The position numbers and the translations under genes were made by a program. The notes beneath the pieces were generated by a model. The model had not been told where the DNA came from and searched no databases. It saw nothing but the letters and a program-made list of their open reading frames with translations. 64,000 nucleotides of DNA from contig JACYXH010000575.1 of the NCBI GenBank assembly GCA_026745465.1, positions 1,496,001 through 1,560,000 on the forward strand. The letters are read 5' to 3'. This document shows, in pieces, positions 30,262 through 47,834 of this stretch; the stretch's first letter is position 1; every line of letters begins with the position of its first letter. This DNA is from Lota lota. Lineage: Eukaryota > Chordata > Actinopteri > Gadiformes > Lotidae.

Positions 30262-32426
30262 CTCTTCCAATATGCTGTTCAGATGGCTGAACCCTTCGAT
30301 CTAGAGACACATGCAGACCAACACAGTCCGTCCATGACCAACAGAAATGTTTAGCAGATATAAGCCTTAAGTTCTCCAAAAATTAATAATTAGCTCTCTT
30401 GGGTCCAAATCGGGTTACCTATAGTTTAATTACTTCAATACCACGATGTAAATCAAAATTATATTTGAGGCCAAAAATGTATTTGTTCTTACTTCTGGAA
30501 TAGGGCTGTATTACGTAGTTATGACACATGCCTGCACTGGCGTTCAACTGACATGTATTTCATCCAGTTAAATTGCTCTGTTGTCAACTGTAACTCATAG
30601 CTCTGTGATTGACAGCTAACTTTGTCTTTTGACGGCGCTCTCGCAGTACTGCTGTAGCGAAGCTCTACACGCACAGGGTGACAAACCCTCCCACTATTTG
30701 AAAAGCTACGTCCCGCCCTAACCTCCGGATTTATGCAGGCCCCTCAGAAATAAGCCACCTGGCATCCGTTCTGTTGGCCTTTAAGATAACAATGATAGCA
30801 AAGAAGTGAAGCAGATATTTGTATCCGAAGAAAGGCCCCCATTGAAGGTGTTCTAGAAAATGTGCTTTAGTGTCCATAAGATACCCGTTTGTGATAAAGA
30901 AAAGTGCTTTATGTTGCATAATAAATTAATGACTGAAATGGAGCGTTGCCCAGAGTTGCATAGGGGATATAAAGATTGATTATAGATTATGTTTTACAGA
31001 CTCTGTTTCTTAAGGATTGAAGTGTTGCTTCAGATTGTTGTCTTGCGGACAGATTATGAGAAACAAGACTGTCAAGGGAAATTCATCTTCACAATACAGA
31101 CATTATGAACTAAACTAAGACTATAATTATGGATATGCTTCTGTTTTGACACAGCAATGCAAGTCCTTCAGTCAACAAACGAATAATAACTGATAAGATT
31201 GCCCAACGTGTAAAGTAACATCACTGTCATCAAATCAACAGACATTTAGCAATGACCATTTTTGGTTTGCAGATTTAATGTTTTTGTATTATTTCAAAGA
31301 CTTTGAATTGCTTTGAAATGGCAATTTAAATGAATAATTTCAACAAATCAGTAATGTTTCAACGTGAAAATACATTGTCTATTATTGGACCAAACTAAGA
31401 CTAATATGCAGTCCTGTGTACTACATCTATACCTTCTGAACGTTTTTTTTTATAATTGTACTTTCTTATATGCAGTTACTGTACATATTATTGATCATAT
31501 AATTACAGTATGAATACAAATACAATTTGAAACGGATCCATTCACTCCATTCATTTTACTTGCATGTCAATTAATAATAATTAATAATTAATCGAAATTG
31601 TATCAGTTCTTCTAATGTTTTCTTACATCAATATGAAGGGCTTAAGACCAATTATAAAAATAGAAGACTGTCGATAAACTGAGTTGATGTTGACTTCACC
31701 TTGGGCTGAAATAATTTCCAATCTGGCAGAGGTGAAACACAATCTCTTCTGCCAGGCTGCATTCGTAGGTGCGGGTGTAACTAAGGTGAGAACAGGCTGT
31801 TAGTCCAGTCCTCCCACTCCCACACTCGATCATTGGGGATCACAGCAAAAGGGTCCGATGCCTTGGTTCCTGGTGTGAATGTGAGTATAGGAGCCTATCT
31901 GGAGGGCCAAGGAAGCATTACTGACTTAGCTGTGGTATATTAACATAGAGAATAAAACAAATAGACATTTAGCTGCAACATCTGTCATTGACCTCTATAA
32001 TGTATATGCACATTTGAATAATTGAGTACACCATTTGTTTCATTTTTTTCTTTCTTGTATCTCTACTAAAACGATGATTTCACTATCATACTTGTGCTGT
32101 TCAGCAGATTATTTGGAATGCATTTTCTTCTGACATTAAGTCACTTCAGAAACATGAGTTCTGTATTATGTTTAGTCTTGTAGTCTTGGTAAGTGGTGTT
32201 CTGAAACAGAAATTCAGTTTTAAAGGGGAAAGCGGGAAAATATGTTTAACAGTCTCCCCTCAAATACCTCTTGCGCCATGTCAGGGTAATACAATAATGC
32301 AGTGAGCCATGATTAAAAGCATTTTTTACCATCTGTTTTTCTTAAGTTCCAAGTCCAAATGTTTATCCAAACGGCAAAGGCGTCTTGCTAGAGGAAAAAC
32401 AGCACAAACACGTAGGCGTACACGCA

Positions 32427-32508
<82 letters not shown>
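32427..32508. repeat. (CA)n microsatellite with a GACGCG interruption
   Basis: Two CA arrays of about 17 and 22 units split by CAGACGCGCA. Confidence 0.95.
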
Positions 32509-32512
<4 letters not shown>

Positions 32513-33919
32513 AACACCTGGTTAAGCGAAATGTCACAAACCACTCGGCTCCCTAAGATGTTTATTCAGGGTAAGAGTAAAGGCTCCGGTATACTTCATC
32601 CAAAATAGAAATTGGCGCGGGACATGAGAGAAGGTTTGCAACACATTGTCAAGCAGTGCAGGCTCTTTGATTTCCTGCCGTGCTGCATGGGCCGGCTGTC
32701 AGAAACAGTATAATTTAGGATACAGTGTGTTCACCCTCACCAAATACACTGCTGGGTAAAATTGGTCAACAAACGCACAAGCTTTGTTATGTTTCTGCAT
32801 TTGCCTCCCCTGACTCCTGCTTTCAGCATCAGGCCAACGCAAGTCAAGGATGTGTCTAAAGCTTCATGTGACCTAACACCAAAACTGCATCCAGAATACA
32901 AAACGTGTTCATAACACAATAGCAGCATTGAACATGGCGAATGAAGTAGCCTGGAAGGTTTGGAAGATGATTCTCGTCATTCGTTCTCCCTATTCTCCCT
33001 ATGTCAAACAATTTCTGTTTCAATGTGTCATTTAAACAGAAACGGTGTCCATTCTTGGAGGAACGTAGGTTTTGACTGGGTTCTGATTTGTGTTAGTTTT
33101 GTTGGTTCTTGGTATGTAAATATTATTATAGTATATTTTATCATTATAATGATATTGTTTGTTGTAGTTTTTTGTACAATTGGTAAATCAATTAACAAAT
33201 CTAAAGTTAGAACTAAACTTTGTGTTTTGTGATACGGCTGCAACATCAGTAAATGTATGATACTCTGACTACTACATATATGTTTTATATGTCGTATTAT
33301 ACACCCTGATACTCCTTCTTAACCATTAGGCATACCTGATAAATAACTGAATATTAATTTGTAACACACATGCACAGGAAACATTGAGACGGTAGCAATT
33401 TTAAATGGACATGATATACTAGTAGCCTGCATTAACAATGAGTTTAAATAAGACAGGTTGAAGACACACAATTAAAGCGATTGCTTAAATAATGGGCGAT
33501 CCATAATGAAACTCGTTTAATATATTTGAAACTTTAATCCTATTTATAAACACAAAGCCAATATGTTTAAGTTTGCATAGTAAATCCATCTTTATGTGTA
33601 TTGATACGCAAAACGTAGTATTCCTTAGTATACTTGGTACACCAAGAATTCCTAGGACTTACCCTATTGTATGTTCGCAGTGTCTACATCAATATCTGCA
33701 GGGGAAAGATTCCCCTGCAAAAAGACCATTGCAAAAAAGTAATTGCGCATACAGTGGTCGATTACGGTAAAGCCTGCATTTAGAAATGTTATACATCCAC
33801 TAAAATACATTTATTTTATTTTTTAAAGCATTCATTTCTTTATGGAGAACATTGTATACCACGTATATTTAAAAACGTTAACTAAAAACGTTCATATAAA
33901 TAAATACATACCTCAAAAC

Positions 33920-33997
33920 GAGAGATGACGTGTTACTCGGGTCTTTTGGACTTCCGGGTCTGTATACTGTGGTGAAGAATTTATCTAACCAGAAAAT

Positions 33998-33999
<2 letters not shown>
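33920..33999 (+). promoter_or_regulatory. ufm1: ufm1 core promoter and 5'UTR (inferred)
   Basis: Just upstream of the split start codon sit TGACGTG at 33926-33932 (the core of CRE/UPRE-type bZIP sites) and ACTTCCGG at 33950-33957 (complement of the ETS consensus CCGGAAGT). There is no TATA box at a suitable distance. Both motifs are common in housekeeping promoters. The transcription start is not determined. Confidence 0.5.
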
Positions 34000-38875
<4,876 letters not shown>

Positions 38876-38895
38876 CTCACCCGCATGGATCCATG

Positions 38896-38968
38896 TCACC
38901 ACCACCACCACCACCACCACCATCACCACCACCACCACCACCACCACCACCACCACCACCACCACCTC
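38896..38968. repeat. (CAC)n trinucleotide array in the ufm1 3'UTR
   Basis: About 24 CAC/ACC units with one ATC interruption, starting 20 bp after the ufm1 stop. It codes proline if read through and lies in the transcribed 3'UTR. Confidence 0.95.
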
Positions 38969-39309
38969 CACTACCACGACGCATCAAACCCAGGACATAC
39001 CCAAGACATTGCTTCTCGGTTATTTTTTCTTTTTGTTTAATTGTCGTTTTTCATTCTTTCTCCCCTATATTTATTTATGTCTGCAGTGAGTCACCCGTAT
39101 GGAAGCTTTTCAAACACCGCAAATATATAGATACGAACAGACTGCATGCAAGTGGTAGTGTGTATGTCTAAACACTGCTTTGGCAGTGTTTCACTCTTCG
39201 CTCTTAACTGTTCGGGGAGTACGTTGAAGGTGCAATGCGAAAACTCTTGCAAAAAGTAACGAGCATGGAGTTAGCATTGCTTAATGTTATGCTTTTTTTT
39301 TTTTTGGAC

Positions 39310-39315
39310 AATAAA
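39310..39315 (+). other. ufm1: Polyadenylation signal AATAAA for ufm1
   Basis: AATAAA 435 bp downstream of the stop codon, preceded by a T-rich stretch. It is the first perfect hexamer after the stop that I see, so the likely 3' end of the transcript is near 39330. Confidence 0.6.
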
Positions 39316-39329
39316 ACATAGGCCTACTA

Positions 39330-40804
39330 CTACGTGTGTCTAACCAACATTCTTTTTTACTTTCATTGATTAATATGTCATACAATCGGGACCATAACAT
39401 TTATAACCAGTTGAAAGCTTTACTTTAAAGGATGTTTACGTGGCCCTCTAACTAGAACTAACAACGTTATTTATTCCCGCAAGAGGATACCCTTCTTAAT
39501 CTGTCAGACCCGGTATAACCCATCCTGAACAAGTTTTAAACGACAGAGGTTTGAAACCTTGCTTAGTATATCATGGGAATTGGAAGAAAGTTCCATTTTT
39601 ATAATTTCATCAAAAAGGTATTGTTTGTCTTCACAGCCCACAGGCCATGAATGATCTGTTAAGCTTTATGTGTAAGGATGTGTAACTAGTTGGAATAAGT
39701 TCCTCTTCTCACGAGCAACATGGATCTTTGCTGACCTCTGTTGGTCTGGCGCTGTAATTTCACTTGTTCTGTTGGAACAAATTGTTGAAAGTATTCCCGT
39801 TCATGAAATCAGGTTAATGCAGCATGGGAGATACTACGACTAGATACCATCTAGCCTGTTGTAACTGTCACCGGAGTAGTAGCCTAGTAGGTTCTATTCA
39901 AAGGTAAAAAATGTCAGGCAAGTGTCCTGGACCTATCGGGTGACTAGCGTGTGTCATATGTTCCAGTCCACATCCGCAATCTGTGCCACCGTTTTTAACG
40001 CAGAATTACTGAGAAGACGTTTTCTAAATGTCTATTAAAGAATAACATTTGATTTGTTGCGACCTGTTTCCTGAACATGATGATAGTTCACATTGAACAC
40101 AGCTCTGCTTATCATTATATGTTCTACCGGTGCAACGGCAACCATTAGTTTCTGTTATGACTCAACAAATCTTCAGATTAGGTTGAAGGTTTCTGTGTTT
40201 ATGAGCCAATTTATCTATCTTATCTCTCCTCATTAGCTCAAAAGAATAAGAGGACGACGAGGAGAAGCTGAAATTAATTTTCTGATTAGTTTTAATTAGG
40301 ATGAACCTTTTCCAGAGATCTACTTCCTCAATATGAGAAGGTCACCAGCTGCTGTATTCATAATCGCACGATCCATGATTGGAGGATTATAGCAGGTAGG
40401 TGCGCTATTAATAAAACAAGAATGTGTATAATTAAAACATTATGCAAATGCTTTGTGTGATGTAGAAGCCCCCTACACCACCTATTCAGTACAAAAATCG
40501 GGGAACAGCAAATTATCTGAAGGCATATGTTATAACAGGTGTGTGAAAACTAGAACTACAAATTACACTCGGATTGTTTAAACGCAGTGCAAGAGGTTTT
40601 GTTTTGAATGGCTTTAACTTGGTAGGCTTGAGAAGGACTTCTCGCCTACAGTGCGTTGCAATCGCATGTGTTTTGAAACAATTTGGAGTCCAACGCTAAG
40701 TATGTAGCCCCTGCATGAGAACCCTGCGGTTAAGCACCACAGAAGTCCGGCCGTGAGACGACCAGAGCCCGGACCAAGACGAGCCCGCCTGAACCCCCTC
40801 CGTG
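39330..40804. other. Spacer between the convergent ufm1 and methyltransferase genes
   Basis: Unique AT-rich sequence, no coding exon. The right part (about 40600-40804) is presumably the 3'UTR of the minus-strand methyltransferase. Confidence 0.45.
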
Positions 40805-41240
40805 TCATGCGGGGCCCATGGTCTTGCGGGCCACCAAGAAGTACGAGGCCTCGTAGTCGCATTTCTGGTTCTGCTCTCGGTTCTCCGCCAGCTGCGTGGT
40901 GAAGTCCAGCAGCACCAGGCCCAGCTGGGTCAGGGTTTCCTCTATGAAGTCCCGGCTCAGGCACACGGTGTCGAACCTCTGCTCCCCCACGGTGTAGAAG
41001 TTCTCCTCCAGGTCCCCGATCAGCACCAGGATGCCCCCGGGCCGCAGGAGGTCCGCCACGGCCCCCAGAGACCGCCTGTAGGCGTCCCGGTCCTGGCACG
41101 CCGCCTCCAGGCACAGGGAGGACAGGACGCAGTCGGCCGGCTCCAGAACCACCGGGTGGAACGGGTTCTCCAGGCTCACGTCGCACTTCAGGACCGAGAC
41201 GATCCTCTGCCGGAGGGTGGCGCTGATCTCGTCGGGCGTC
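40805..41240 (-). CDS. Methyltransferase coding exon 3
   Basis: Acceptor after a CT-rich stretch, ending AAAATGGAG; stop TGA is the complement of 40805-40807. The join E-G-T-R-T-P is in frame and keeps family spacing to LKCDV. Confidence 0.88.
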
Positions 41241-41509
41241 CTCCATTTTGAGAGAAGAGAGCGGCCAATCAGGGAACATGATAGAACGTTGCACTGTCAC
41301 AATTTAACGATGTGAGGCGTTCACGCTACTACCACCACCCGCTTTAAGGAGCTCCTTCTCCACCTTCTAACTGACATCCCACCCCCACCTGCGATACCAG
41401 CAGGTATGCATCTTTACACATTTGTGGATAGTGGAGACAGAGATATATTTATTATTTTACTCCGCGTGTGCCGATTGTTTAATATGTCAACACACCATGG
41501 AGCCAGCAT

Positions 41510-41602
<93 letters not shown>

Positions 41603-42503
41603 GCGTGTGCGTGCGCTATGTGTTCAGAAGTCCACCCGACCAAAAAACAGCATCTGATCAAGACGTCTGGGTCTTTTTTATCTGGCTGCTTTTTTTTTTT
41701 ACTTGACCTTCACCGTGACCCCGTCCTCTATACAATACCTTGTCCCCTCCAGGTCGCAGACAAACTGCATGTGGGCTCTCCAGTCGAAGTGTCCTTCCTC
41801 GGAGCGCAGCCACTTCTCCAGCTCCCTGCGGTTGACCTCGGCGTAGTCCGACAGCACCATCTCCTTGTAGTGTGCACAGGCACTGAGTACCGTGTGCAGG
41901 GTGGGGCCGGTCCCCACTTCAATCAGCCTCTGGCCCTTGTGCTGGCCTGCACAGTGAGGAGGAGCAGCGATACAACAGAGGCATGAGGAACCAACAGGGC
42001 TGGTGGCAAAACCATACACAATACACAACTGAAATTCTGACACTCAGTCACAGTGCGGTTGTATTATCACATTTCTTGATAGAATTGGCCGCGCGGAAGA
42101 GCAAAGCTCAGTGGGCAACACAATTTCTAGTAAAACACAATTGGCGCTTCCTGGTTGGCTGAAATTGGTGACGTCGTTTGTCGCTAAACTGTGTCACCCT
42201 GTAGTGGAGTGACATCACAACAGACCACAAATGAAGCCACCCCGTCGGCCCCGATATCATGTTTTTCTTTCTCATCATCAAAGTGACCAGAAGAATGCTG
42301 TGTCAGTCGTCTTGGTCCTCTGTACCTGAGGAGAAGGTGCGACTCAGCTGGGACAGGACAAACTTCACAAAACGCCAGTTGTCGCTTTGCGCCGGGGACT
42401 GAGCCAGCTGATAGCAGTAGCCTAAGTAGGTGCTGGCGTCGAATTTGGTCTGGTACATCTCGTTTGATGAGACCGTCGTCTGTGGACTGGATTCATGATC
42501 CAT
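40805..42503 (-). CDS. Nicotinamide N-methyltransferase-like enzyme (NNMT/INMT/PNMT family), complete
   Basis: Join (minus) 42503-42326, 41946-41739, 41240-40805; 178+208+436 bp, 273 residues, close to NNMT (264), INMT (263) and PNMT (282). These cytosolic class I enzymes transfer methyl from S-adenosylmethionine to nicotinamide, indole amines or phenylethanolamines. Seen: N-terminal FDASTYLGYCYQL (family tyrosines over the cofactor), motif I LIEVGTGPT (usually LIDIGSGPT), VLSDYAEVNRRELEKWL, FVCDLEG, LKCDV, PADCVLSSLCLEAAC, LLRPGGILVLIGDLEENFY, VGEQRF and C-terminal YFLVARK. The three-exon layout with a 208-bp middle exon matches my memory of PNMT. The wording is closest to NNMT, but GDLEENFY resembles PNMT, so the substrate cannot be named. 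It faces ufm1 tail-to-tail and frem2 head-to-head. Confidence 0.9.
41510..41613. repeat. (GT)n microsatellite in methyltransferase intron 2
   Basis: About 44 GT units followed by GTGCGT variants. It fills a fifth of the 498-bp intron. Confidence 0.97.
41739..41946 (-). CDS. Methyltransferase coding exon 2 (208 bp, SAM-binding motif I)
   Basis: Acceptor CACTGTGCAG, donor GTATTG after GGGACAAG, phases 1 and 2. Joins S-S-G-Q-H to exon 1 and carries LIEVGTGPT. Confidence 0.9.
42326..42503 (-). CDS. Methyltransferase coding exon 1
   Basis: Starts at ATG (complement of 42501-42503). Donor GTACAG after TTCTCCTCAG, phase 1. The exon probably extends upstream to 42536 as 5'UTR, with acceptor TTCCATGTAG. 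Confidence 0.88.
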
Positions 42504-42600
42504 GTCTTCGGGTCGCGCTGCCTTTCCAACGTAGGACTACATGGAAAAGAGAACACACTGTTGAAACTGTACTTGCTCGCTGCACATCCTGCCGTCTGTC

Positions 42601-42631
<31 letters not shown>

Positions 42632-42908
42632 CTGTCTGCTCCTGCTGTCGATCTGTCTGTGCCTCTCGGTGTGTCTAGTGTTTCTCTCTCCGTGCGTCCG
42701 CACCAAACTCAAGCACCCAAATTTAGATTGTGACTGACGGGTTAAAGGTTGATAAAAATAGATGGACGGAAATACATAGTAGACATAAATAAAGTCATAA
42801 TGAAATATAAATGACCTGTCTCCGTTTATCTTGAAACAACATGACAGTTGATGACGACAACCACCAGCCAGTCTACAAACGACAGGACCAAGTTAAACTA
42901 GATCAAAG

Positions 42909-42968
42909 GTACGTACTAAGTACTAGTAGTACTAGTAGTAGTACTAAGTACTACCTAGTCCTACGTAC
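42909..42968. repeat. Imperfect palindrome of TACTAGTAGTAC words
   Basis: About 60 bp made of GTAC, ACTAGT and TAGTAC words, bounded by GTACGTAC and CTACGTAC, in the presumed first intron of the methyltransferase. Confidence 0.7.
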
Positions 42969-43052
42969 TGGGTACAAAAAAACCGAAACCTATAAACCTA
43001 TAATAAGATAACACCTAATTCCTTGCAAATCCCTGGAGAAACTCAAAATGTA

Positions 43053-43200
43053 ACTCACCTTAATAATATCAGTGGTCAGTGTTATTTGCGAGGAAGGACT
43101 GTTGGCTGCAATCTGCCCCCCTCCGCTGCGCTGACCTTTCGTCACGTGGCTTTGCGTTCTTTTGGACAGACGGGGTTGGCCACGCCCACTGCCCCTCGGC
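43053..43200 (-). promoter_or_regulatory. Putative promoter and noncoding first exon of the methyltransferase
   Basis: On the minus strand a consensus donor AAG^GTGAGT lies at 43059/43058, compatible with splicing to the acceptor before 42536. Immediately upstream are an E-box CACGTG (43143-43148) and a GC/CACCC-like box CCACGCCCAC (43180-43189). Inferred from sequence only. Confidence 0.35.
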
Positions 43201-43268
43201 CCGAACAGGCACGTCGTCTAGCTTTCTTATCCAAACTTGTTTATCCAAACTTGTTTAGCCAACCAACC

Positions 43269-43584
43269 TGTTGGAAAACCTGGGAAACGTTAAGATTATA
43301 ATAGAATCGTAACATTTTGGGGTTGAGGTACCAAAATGAATATGTAACACGATAGATGTCTGGTATAGTGGATATCTCCTAACGTCGCTCTTGCGCCGCA
43401 AGTGCGAGGTTACGTTGGTAGAGTAAAAGACAACATCAAAATAAAGGTTATTGAGGCGCTTCACTAAAATACCCTGCTTTGTAGGATTCATTAAATTAAA
43501 TTTGATTACAAATAATACAACTCGCCACTGTAGTCGTGCTTCACTCATCCATCATTTTAACAATCGAAACACTCTTTTACAATT
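43269..43584 (+). mobile_element. Possible solo/partial LTR with adjoining primer-binding-like site
   Basis: The segment starts TGTTGGAAAACC, has AATAAAGG at 43440-43447 and ends TCTTTTACA, directly followed by ATTGGTGGCAACCCGG, which resembles the TGG-starting primer-binding region of retroelements. GC-rich leader-like sequence continues to about 44019. I found no second LTR, gag or pol, so this is at best a fragment. Confidence 0.35.
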
Positions 43585-44018
43585 GGTGGCAACCCGGCTC
43601 CAGCGCAGCGGCCCAGGGGAGCCTTCTACCACCCCTCACCCCGAGACCGCACACCCGAGCACATTAGCGCTGGCCCCACTTCAGCGCAAGGAAAAACACC
43701 TGCGACGGAGGAGATAAAGGGAGGTAGCAGACGGGGGACTCGGGGTGGTTGGTCTGAAGTATACCTGCAAACGTGAAAGGCGGCTGTGTGTGTGTACCGT
43801 CTGTTACAGGTTGGAGAACGCCACCTAACCCGACGGATACGGAACCGCCCAGAGAGAGAGAGACGCATCGCGGGCTGAGGACATGTGCCCATTCCCCCAG
43901 ACCGGAGCTTCCCGAATGAACGGCCATTCGAGTACGGCCGCCCACAACGTGAATCGGCGTTCACCACTCGGAGGGCGAGTGACAGGACGCTAACGAGAGG
44001 GCGACCGTGCCTGTACGC

Positions 44019-44019
<1 letters not shown>

Positions 44020-44058
<39 letters not shown>
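44020..44058. repeat. Poly-C run of 39
   Basis: Longest homopolymer in the window. Confidence 0.9.
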
Positions 44059-44099
44059 AGGTTCCAGGTTCCACCTATCCAAGATTGAGCGAACTCATT

Positions 44100-45194
<1,095 letters not shown>

Positions 45195-45999
45195 CACTGC
45201 ACACATCGCGCACTCTACAGTTTAAATGTTGATGGTGCACATATATATAGGCTTGTATGGGTAAAAGGGTTCAAGCTCACTTGTTTTTCATTCACCTTTC
45301 AATTCTTACGACATGTTCATTGTTGAAGGTTATATTAAAGGGGTAAACTGCACCAATGATCCATTAGGCATTTATTTATTACTACAGTTTTGATATCTAG
45401 CATAAATCATCTTTATTTTAATCTCCAATAATGCTTCCAATTTAATGTACGTTTTATGCTGTGGAGTAGACCTACTACTGGGCAGTTCCCACACATCGCC
45501 ACCAGAGGGCAATCGTTTATTAGGTAAAGTGACATCTGAACCTTACCCTTTTAAACCTCAAATGACAACCATTTAGTTGTTATTTGTCTGCATCAGGTTT
45601 CGAATGAAACATTGCTTTCTCTCACCATAAAACTAAGTAGGCCTTCCTTTCTGGGCATATTGCATTGGCCTCAATGTCATAGCATTGCTGGTCACTGCTG
45701 TTTTCTAGTGTTGTGGTGGGGGGTAAGGACTTTGTAGACGACCATAGTTTTGTCATTGAGAGTTTGTTGGCACCTTTATCCATTATAAAGGAGAGTTTAG
45801 CTGCTTTCTGTTTATTTTGACTCCACCAGACTATGTCTTCCTCTTCTCTTTGCTCTTTCCACTTCTCCTCTCCTTTCCACTTTCTTGCTCCTCTCCTCTC
45901 CTCATCTCCTCACCACCTCTCCTGGCCTCCGGAACTATTAACTTGCAGACTCCTACAGCTGAAGCCCATTAGCCTTGCTACCACAAGGCAAGGTATGCA

Positions 46000-46795
46000 G
46001 GTTTGTTTATACTATAGCACCCTTCAAACACACGGCCTGTCATTGTGCTTTGCAAAGGAAGTCATCACATACAAACAAACATGAAAAGGACAATCATTAA
46101 AAGACAATACAAAACAAAGACGAGAGAAGGCATCACACCTCACTGGTATTTCTAAGAACGGGCTCGCGAGCTACGCCAACTAGCTGTCCAGCACACAGAC
46201 ACACAGACTAACTGGCTCTATTAGGTAGTTAGGGAGACCCAAGTGCAGGAACGACCTCTGAGGCTAAAAGGTTTGCAGTAAAAAAAAATGTTCTTCACTT
46301 GCAGAATGAACAGAATCCACTCCAAAAAGGTTTGAGGGCAAACAGCAAAAGGTGACCTCAAGAATAATCTAAAAAGGTCTTTCTCTACAAAACACTTACT
46401 TAGCCTCCCTTACAGGCTCTAAACAGGAGATTACCAATAACATTCAATTGACAATGTGAAATCAAAGTATAAGATGGTAGAACAACACATATAGTAGTGC
46501 AGACGAGCATTTAAATAAAAAGCATATAAAAAAGAAAAGTGATGAGGCAGACCTGTTCTGGAGGTTTGTTCCAGTGGTGGTATAATAACTAAAAGCTGCT
46601 TTGCCATGCGTGGTTGGAACCCTGGGAACAGTGAGCTGGCCGGTCCCTGATGACCCGTTGAGAGCTCTCCCGAGGAGAGCTCTAACAGTGCTCTACAAAC
46701 CATTAGTGGGTAATATGTTGAACTCAAATCTCCACAAAACACGACCCCAGTGCAGCCATCTCATCAGTGAAGTAGTGTGGTTTGCTTTCGTTAGT
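46000..46795. mobile_element. Probable dispersed fish repeat (LINE/SINE-like remnant)
   Basis: TATAGCACCCTTCAAACACA with GTGCTTTGCAAAGG, then a long A-rich segment and AAAGCTGCTTTGCCATGC, GGGAACAGTGAGCTGGCCGG and TCCCTGATGACCC, are phrases I associate with a common teleost interspersed repeat. No ORF survives. Family name not certain. Confidence 0.35.
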
Positions 46796-46848
46796 CTTTG
46801 TTAAAAGACTATAGCCAACGCGGCTAGGACATGACATGGCCTGCGGTG

Positions 46849-46849
<1 letters not shown>

Positions 46850-46912
<63 letters not shown>
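46850..46912. repeat. (GT)n microsatellite
   Basis: About 31 GT units ending GTATGTGTATG. Confidence 0.96.
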
Positions 46913-46919
<7 letters not shown>

Positions 46920-47783
46920 AGTTAGTGTCAAGTTCATCCTTTATTAGACTCCACTGCTCAGCGAGGGGCCGTCCACAACATAGCACTTTGCACCCTGGGA
47001 GTTCCGTCACCAAGCCAACCAGCCCGCCAGCCCATCTCTCGCTTCGCAAACAAGAAAATAGAGGACAGCCGTTGATGAGGCATTCATTAAAACGTTGTTT
47101 TGGTGAGTTGGGGATTTGTGGGATTTGTGTGGAAGTTCAGGAAGGAGAGCAAGGTTATTGTATTGGTGATTACAACGCAATCGCTCTCGGTCACGCCTGG
47201 ATTTATTGCGGCTATTTAATCACCGCCTACTGCAAGAGTTTTTTCTTTTCTTTTCAATTTGATAATTAATTCAAGCACTTAAATAAAATAAAATAAACCC
47301 TGGGCATGTGTTATCATACAGCATGGAATGAAACAACCCAGTATCCTACGGGTCACGAAAATGTGTAGTACAAGTAGCATGATACTGTGTTGGATTAAAA
47401 CACAATTCGACCCATGAGCCAAAATGGCACCTCTTCCTGTGGTCTAGAAAGTGTAACAGTGTGTGGTTTAACAACCTTCCTTCACATGGTTAGCGTAAAC
47501 CTCCTCTGCTTGCTAATGGTGACCTTTATTGCCCTAATGAGAGGCGACAGCTTCCAGTAATGTCACCTTACTTATTGTGTGAGACCCAACAAGGGCCCGT
47601 CCGCTCACGCACATGCTAACGCTAGGCAAACATTTGCTAACCTGGTACTTTGTGTCCACTCACACACTCATTGTGCCTGTAAGATTACAGGCCACAGACC
47701 ATCCTAAAATGGCTGTTTGGACACCAAAGTTGCTGTCTGGGGGTTTCTCAGCGCTGGAACTTCACAAAGGTGAAACAGGTGGG

Positions 47784-47784
<1 letters not shown>

Positions 47785-47831
<47 letters not shown>
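47785..47831. repeat. (GT)n microsatellite with GCGTGTG variants following
   Basis: About 23 GT units, then degenerate GT/GC-rich sequence to 47875. Confidence 0.94.

Positions 47832-47834
<3 letters not shown>

Larger units (their letters stand above)
27913..33920. other. Intergenic DNA upstream of ufm1, no gene recognised
   Basis: Mostly AT-rich unique sequence. Embedded simple repeats are (GACA)n at 28778-28984, a G29 run at 29828-29856, (CA)n at 30049-30087 and 30215-30260, and (CA)n at 32427-32508. No ORF with recognisable homology; the block 30960-32300 is repeat-poor and AT-rich. Confidence 0.45.

Noticed and set aside
40614..41300. 228-aa minus-strand Pro/Gly/Arg-rich ORF
   Set aside because: It is a shifted frame of methyltransferase exon 3; the frame at 41240-40805 has clear family motifs.
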